From assembly GCA_947177675.1 (NCBI GenBank), contig CAMWVK010000001.1, positions 1 through 24,465 of the forward strand: 24,465 bases of DNA, written 5' to 3'. Below, piece by piece: positions 24,396 to 24,465 of this stretch. How positions within the stretch are numbered: position 1 is the first letter of the stretch; each line of letters starts with the position of its first letter. Below the pieces are notes generated by a model that saw only the letters and a program-made list of their open reading frames with translations, did no database searches and was not told where the DNA came from. The position numbers and the translations under genes were made by a program. Source of the DNA: an uncultured Mucispirillum sp. (GTDB lineage Bacteria > Chrysiogenota > Deferribacteres > Deferribacterales > Mucispirillaceae).

Positions 24396-24465
24396 TTTGT
24401 TATATTTAATGCAGTTTTTATATTATATATTTTTGCCTAAAAGGCTCAGTATGATATAGCAGCAG

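Noticed and set aside
24396..24465. Possible start of a further gene at the right edge (ATG at 24451)
   Set aside because: The ATG is followed after one codon by TAG, and no other start remains open to the edge. Only a tiny GCCT/AGGC hairpin (24435-24445) without a T tail is present.

Overview
The window is an A+T-rich chromosomal segment made mostly of conserved housekeeping genes. The cell has a Gram-negative outer membrane, shown by BamA, an OmpH/Skp chaperone, LpxD, FabZ and LpxA. The following together suggest a low-GC member of the Deferribacterota (Mucispirillum-like) or a relative with delta-proteobacterial-type synteny: a TrmD fused to a second SPOUT methyltransferase domain, the order rpmE-thyX-DUF1385-prfA-prmC-murA-hisG, a short-form HisG, and QueH in place of QueG. 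This assignment is inferred from gene content and order and was not tested by a search.

Layout. (1) Positions 1-2487, minus strand: a likely operon read right to left. It encodes a cytochrome b5-like/DUF2231 membrane protein, a DHH phosphoesterase, the ribosome-assembly GTPase YsxC/EngB, and the start of a phospholipase D-like membrane protein cut by the window edge. (2) 2577-3167, minus: QueH for queuosine synthesis. (3) 3297-4496, plus: a lone lipoprotein of the branched-chain amino acid binding family, followed by a strong terminator. (4) 4692-6005: a helical soluble protein of unknown function, followed by a hairpin that overlaps a near-consensus promoter. (5) 6145-10406: ffh-rpsP-khpA-rimM-trmD-rplS, covering protein targeting, ribosome maturation and tRNA methylation. 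(6) 10507-11341: rplM-rpsI. (7) 11641-13206: a membrane-anchored TPR protein whose N-terminus resembles GspB/MshN-type pilus or secretion proteins. (8) 13336-19243: rpmE, thyX, DUF1385 (yqhQ), prfA, prmC, murA, hisG. From DUF1385 on, the genes are closely spaced or overlapping. (9) 19252-24395: bamA-ompH-lpxD-fabZ-lpxA, the outer-membrane assembly and lipid A block.

The blocks serve ribosome production and termination, SRP targeting, peptidoglycan entry (MurA) and outer-membrane construction. Regulatory signals visible in the sequence include several -35/-10 pairs, intrinsic terminators, a leader hairpin ahead of rpmE, and several TTG/GTG starts that are fixed by their Shine-Dalgarno spacing.

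I found no CRISPR array, tRNA, rRNA, insertion sequence or prophage gene. I also found no clearly novel multi-gene system. The most promising unknowns are the 437-residue orphan protein, the cytochrome b5-DUF2231 fusion, the TrmD fusion, the GspB-like TPR protein, and two or three structured intergenic stretches.
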